This document shows positions 59,370 through 64,000 of a stretch of DNA of 64,000 nucleotides, piece by piece; position 1 is the first letter of the stretch; the number at the start of each line of letters is the position of its first letter. The stretch spans positions 104,715,447 to 104,779,446 of the forward strand of contig CM061920.1 of the NCBI GenBank assembly GCA_031002005.1. Reading direction: 5' to 3'. The position numbers and the translations under genes were made by a program. A model generated the notes under the pieces. The model ran no database searches and was not told the DNA's origin. It saw only the letters and a program-made list of their open reading frames with translations. This stretch comes from Vandiemenella viatica. Lineage: Eukaryota > Arthropoda > Insecta > Orthoptera > Morabidae.

Positions 59370-60779
59370 ATCAACAGTTGAGTCACCAGATGATAGCAAA
59401 ATGGGAAGTGGTATAATATACATTGTGTGCGTTGGATATTCTGATTCGATTTTGTAGATATCCGTATACGAGCATGTGAGAAAGAAACGGCAGTGCTAGA
59501 TATAAAAATTCTGCCTATTGTGGGAAATTACTTGGCTGAAAGTAATTTGAAACCCTACTTTCCCTTTGGTTTTTTTAGTTTCAGGAATTTTAAATCGCCT
59601 GAAGTCTTTATTGAGTACAGCTGCCGAATGGTAAACGATTATAACCCCACAACTAAAGTACGAACTGCAATCAGTTAACAGTTTAAAAAAGAGAATAGAC
59701 ATTTAATGATCTTAAAAACATGTCAGTACTACGACTGTACTGGTGGTTTGCTCAATGGACTCTTGATTAGATAATGGACGTATTACATCAATGTCAGAGT
59801 AAAAAAGTGGTATAGTCCTTGAGGTTGAGCAGCCGTTACTGCAAAAGGACAATGAAAAGGAATACAGGTAACCATACAGGATATATTACTGTTTCTTTGC
59901 CGTTAAAATGAACGTTTCTCGACAGAGAATCCCATAAACTAGACTTCTTCATAAGAGCACCAAATCCCTTAGCAATTAAGACATCATCCTCATCACCTTT
60001 AATAACAAAGATTCAGAAAGCTCTGTAGCGTAATACTCAAATAACAGAAGGCTATTAAAAATAGAATTGAAGTCTACTTACTGGATTCTGGCATAAAAAA
60101 TGAGGTTTGGTATATGGTATTTTTAGTAATTTTAATCTGTTTGATGTTTATAGGAACAGTGCAATCAAAGATTTCATGGCCCATATATGATATCTCTCTC
60201 GTGAAAATTTGTTGGCGAAAGTGTATTGTGTGCTCGAGAGATGGTAGAGTTGCAGAAGGGAAAGATTGTAATAATGTCGTTATCGTGTGGTAACGACTAG
60301 CAAGTATGACAGAACATTTTGAGGCCGGACGTACAGTACGGGTTGAGCAGGTGCTGCTAGTTGGAGAGTAAGAAGTTATTAAACAGCGGGGTATGAAAAA
60401 CGTCGGAAGAATTTCAGCGTTAAGACACTGATAGATAAAGAAAGTGAGTAGTGCATGACAAAAAATTGCCGTTTCAAGCTCGAATTTTGCCCATACCAAG
60501 CTGATGATTAAAAGAAAGTAAGCTAAAACTTAATTTTAAACTCTGGAGTGAAAATAATGGCAATTTCTGTTAGCAGTAGATTTTTTAAAATTATTTGAAC
60601 ATAGGTAAAACCGAAGAAGAAAATTTTTATTTGCGTGCGCAACGGGAATTCCTATTAGTTTCTTTTCTATCATATTTCAATATCTCGTGCGCAAAAATTT
60701 AGAATGTTTTCTTATCGTGTTTAATATTACTATCATATGCCAAATGCAAACAAAATATATGTTAATGAGATAACTGTAT
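59370..60779. other. Unrecognised AT-rich sequence
   Basis: No gene, RNA or repeat recognised. Confidence 0.5.
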
Positions 60780-62670
60780 CTAGGATTCAAGCCACCTTTA
60801 GGCAGCTGGTCCAGCTTGATGCAGTGTGAGATGACAGCCAGATAGTCTTTTTGCTCAGAGTCCATCACAATGTAGTCAGTGGATTGGATACCTCCACAAG
60901 CGCATATTCACGGAGACACCACTTATGTGCGGATGCATTGCACACTGCGTATCCTTTTCGAAATTTATTCAAAATCACCTAGGCAAGTCAAACTCAGGAA
61001 TACAGATCGTCAGATCTTTCACAAGCCTTCAATTGTGTGGGCCGTTGGCTTCCCACTTCTTTCTCCACTCTTCACACAGGTTACAGTAGTTATTACTAAA
61101 CTTGATTGCTTCCATGTAGGCAGGTCTCCTTGATTTTAATCGTATGCGAGGCGGGTGAAGAAGGTCCCCATGCAGAGGAATTATGTTTTTTTTTTTCCAC
61201 TACTTCCAGTTCTCTAAGCAGTATTGATTTTCTCCACGAATGTAATGGAGAAATGTTGCAAGTAACAGGTAGCCAAGATACTGGGGTAGACCACTCACTA
61301 TTCTCATAGCAGCGTTAAGCTGGGTGTCAACTTTGGCAGTGTGGGCACTACCAATCCACGCAGTGCAAAAGTATTGTGCTGCAGAGAATGCCAAGCCAAG
61401 AACTTCTCCTCGAAGAACGTGGGCACGTGCACCTCATGACGTACCAGCCAGTTTCTTTAAAGGATCACACGGGTCTTCACTTTCTCTGCAGTGGTAGATA
61501 AATGCTGTCGAAATGTGAGGATTCAATTCAAGGTAACTTCCAGATATTTGAGGTGGTCTTTGCGTTCTTATCTTACAAGGGGTCAGAAGGTTGGTCTTAT
61601 TCTGACATAGGCGACCTGGTTTGAAAGGTGGAAGCAACAAGATTCTGTCAGATTAGGTTTTAGCCTCCATTTATTAAAGAATGTGTAGAAATGGTTTAAG
61701 ACTCTCACAGTCTATCTATACAAATCTGGAAGTTGCTATTCTGGAGAGTAATAACCAGATCATCGGCATACTGGAATTTCATTAAATTTGATTGAGGTAT
61801 GTCCGCAATATATTAATTAAAAAAGCACAGGCGTCAGCACCGAACCCTGAGGAAGTTCATTGTTGAGAACATACCAGCGACTCTTTTGCGCTCCACAGTG
61901 GACATGGATTTTGCGATTACTCAGCAGGTTGTTCAAGAGTTCAGCTATTTTTTACGTGGTATAGCATTTATGAATTTGAAAAGGATCCTCTCGTGGCACA
62001 CAGTATTATAGGCTGCTGATCGGTCGTCGAACACAACTCCTGTTTTAAGTTTCTTTTGGAATCCAGTCTCAATACGGGCCACGAGTGTCAGAACCTGCTA
62101 GGCGCAGCTACGCTTTGGCCTGAATCCAGCCTGCTCTCAAGCAGTTTATATGCTGTGCTGAGAAGCAAAACTGGTCTAACGTGTTCTGGTGCACATACTT
62201 CCTTACCTGATTTTATAATGGTAATACCCCTAACTTTTTTAAAGGTAAGGGCAAATTTGAGGTTTGCAATATTTCACTGAAAATTGCAGGCAACCAGGTT
62301 CTTGCTGTAGGGGCTGTATTAACGAGGAATTCTGGGTACAGGGCATCATGTCCAGCTAGCTTTGCGGAGTTTAGTGTATTTCAGTGAAACATCCAGTTCA
62401 GACAAAGTGAAGGGGTTTGAATATTCTGCATTTGATTTAATGATCTTCTTGTTATTCACGAAGTTTACTTTTCAAGCTATTGTATCTCTATTGTCAGGCA
62501 CATTAGATGTTCTTAGCAGGTGACTGGCTATGACATTGCAGGAGGCTCTCACTTTCGTAGCTTTCTGGTTGTAGTAGGCTCTATGGATAATCCCTCTACG
62601 TTAAAGTTGCGCACCCGGATGGTGTTGCATAAGCCCTGAAGAGGGCTGTTTGTTTTAAAACTCATGTTTG
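60780..62670 (-). pseudogene. Jockey-like LINE remnant (5' endonuclease start, RT and C-terminus)
   Basis: Minus strand. An endonuclease-like start (VRNFNVEGLS near 62600) is followed by a gap and then reverse transcriptase sequence. That reads IAELLNNLLSNRKIHV, then LPQGSVLTPVLF (near 61825-61860), then the active site YADDLVIT at 61759-61770. The C-terminal part reads CEEWRKKWEANGPHN and FDLPR near 60990-61070. Many stops and frame changes run throughout, and most of the endonuclease is missing. Family role: copies its RNA into DNA at a nick. Dead copy. Clade placement within the Jockey/CR1 group is tentative. Confidence 0.85.
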
Positions 62671-64000
62671 ACTCTTGTACGCCTCCTGCTGGAGTTAGCC
62701 TAATTGCGACAGCCGGCAGTATTATTATTCTTTCACTGAATTGGCTCTCAAAGGTGTAATAACTGCACACGTGGAGGTCTCTCACATGCCCCCTTCTTAT
62801 CGTGTTCACCGAACGCGTGCTGACTCATAGTCATTAGGCTGGTCTGTACTGTAATGTAATGGGTGACACTAAGCACATTGCAAAATGTAAATAAAAAAAA
62901 ATACGCAAATAATAATGGGATGTACGGGCATCTACGAGAAGAGACGGAAGAGAAGTAATATGATTCGTCTCAAAGCAGGAGGATATGAGACTTCAATAGC
63001 GGAGCCCGGTGAAGGGAGCTGGCGGCTCATCGTGGGTTACAGCCGCTGGGGACCATTAAGAGGTTGTGTGCTGCGTGTGATCATTATTCATCCCGAGGAC
63101 AATATTCATAGTGCATTAAAACTGTAACTCTAACGTATTTACAATTAATCAATCACGAAATATACTTGTTTAAGTCAGTTATATCGTACAGGAATGAAAA
63201 TGAACGCTATAGAAGAAATCGTCTGCACATTGTTTTGAAGAAAGAACTTTATTTTTTATATGCTACATGTAATGAATAATAATTGTTATCTACCTCTCTA
63301 GGTGCTATGACAACACTACTACTATTTACTACTTATTAAATCTTTATTAATTAATATAAAAATAAAATTAAATAATTGGACAGAATAAAAATAAATCCAC
63401 AATAATTGTGCGCTTATGGATTTATTAAAAAGGTGGGGTTTTAGTTACATCCGCTATTACAGCAGTTCAATTTATAACAATCTATTTTTCTATTTGAATG
63501 TAGGTAAAAAAAATGTTTTCGTATTTCTATTAATCTTCCATTTTAAAGTGATCTAGTATTTATATATCTAACAGAGATTATTTCTTATAAGTTACAATAA
63601 AAGAAAACCTATCAAGTTTGATATGGTACTTAATGGGGTGTTTTGTGGAACGATGAAAAATGTTGTAGGTCCCAATCGGTTTACTTGAAAATTCATTCGG
63701 AAATAGTGTCTCATTACCTTTTTGTCTCAAATGAAGTAGAGCTTACGTAGTTGTAATTGACGTTGTAGTTAAAGATAGCAGCATTTTTTGATCTGGTTTA
63801 ATTCATGTTATTATAATAAAAAAGCTTCATTGTATCTGAAAAAATGAATACTGCCATTATATTTTTGATAAGATCTGGTCGAGTGGTAGCCGTGGTTTCA
63901 TTATTACAAAGTGCTAACGAGTTCTGTGGTCTGTTACTGCCTATTCCCGCTAGTAGTTGCTGGTTACAGTTATGAAAAGTATGAAAAGTGAAAACAGATT
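62671..64000. other. Unrecognised AT-rich sequence to window end
   Basis: A short open stretch at 62915-63127 is CpG-rich around 63000-63070 but has no domain. Nothing else recognised. Confidence 0.5.

Overview
This is eukaryotic, AT-rich DNA with no recognisable host protein-coding gene. It looks like a stretch of a large, transposon-laden insect genome. Two things suggest an orthopteran or other polyneopteran insect. One is a complete insect-type endogenous retrovirus (errantivirus-like) carrying a baculovirus F-like envelope gene. The other is a set of tRNA-derived SINEs and LINE 3' ends of a kind I associate with locust and grasshopper DNA. The taxonomic call is an inference; species cannot be named.

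Layout. 1-5087: AT-rich desert with two GC-rich islands (about 740-1085 and 4070-4470). 5092-14394: a 9.3-kb LTR element with 629/630-bp LTRs that differ by one base, a CTAT target duplication, a primer-binding site, gag with four zinc knuckles, a pol broken by several frame changes, an env reached by a putative spliced RNA, and a polypurine tract. 14399-21500: desert, GC-rich islands, a degenerate array with a period of about 135/270 bp (17630-19320) and a foldback structure (19730-20457). 21503-30270: a SINE with a 9-bp target duplication, LINE ends, an array of about 167-bp monomers, a near-perfect palindrome, and a duplicated 1-kb repeat. 30270-47830: mostly unrecognised DNA with SINEs, a large foldback, a tandem-repeat element, and dead Tc1, mariner and LINE copies. 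47830-55634: a SINE, a LINE with a large internal deletion, a tRNA-like sequence, a GC-rich island and a foldback. 55634-59369: an array of about 187-bp monomers interrupted by a full-length Tigger/pogo DNA transposon. 60780-62670: a decayed minus-strand Jockey-like LINE.

How the parts relate. The retrovirus is the only unit with a coordinated gene set. Gag and Pol would come from the full-length RNA, and Env from an RNA spliced from just before gag to the base before the env start codon. Its two LTRs are almost identical, which implies a recent insertion, yet pol and env carry many breaks. That conflict is the clearest puzzle here. Several repeat elements share an architecture (an internal tandem array, one terminus ending in CTAGT beside a TA-rich tract) although their monomers differ. 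Short GC/CpG-rich islands with homeodomain-like and E-box-like motifs are spaced through the AT-rich background and may be regulatory elements of a distant gene.
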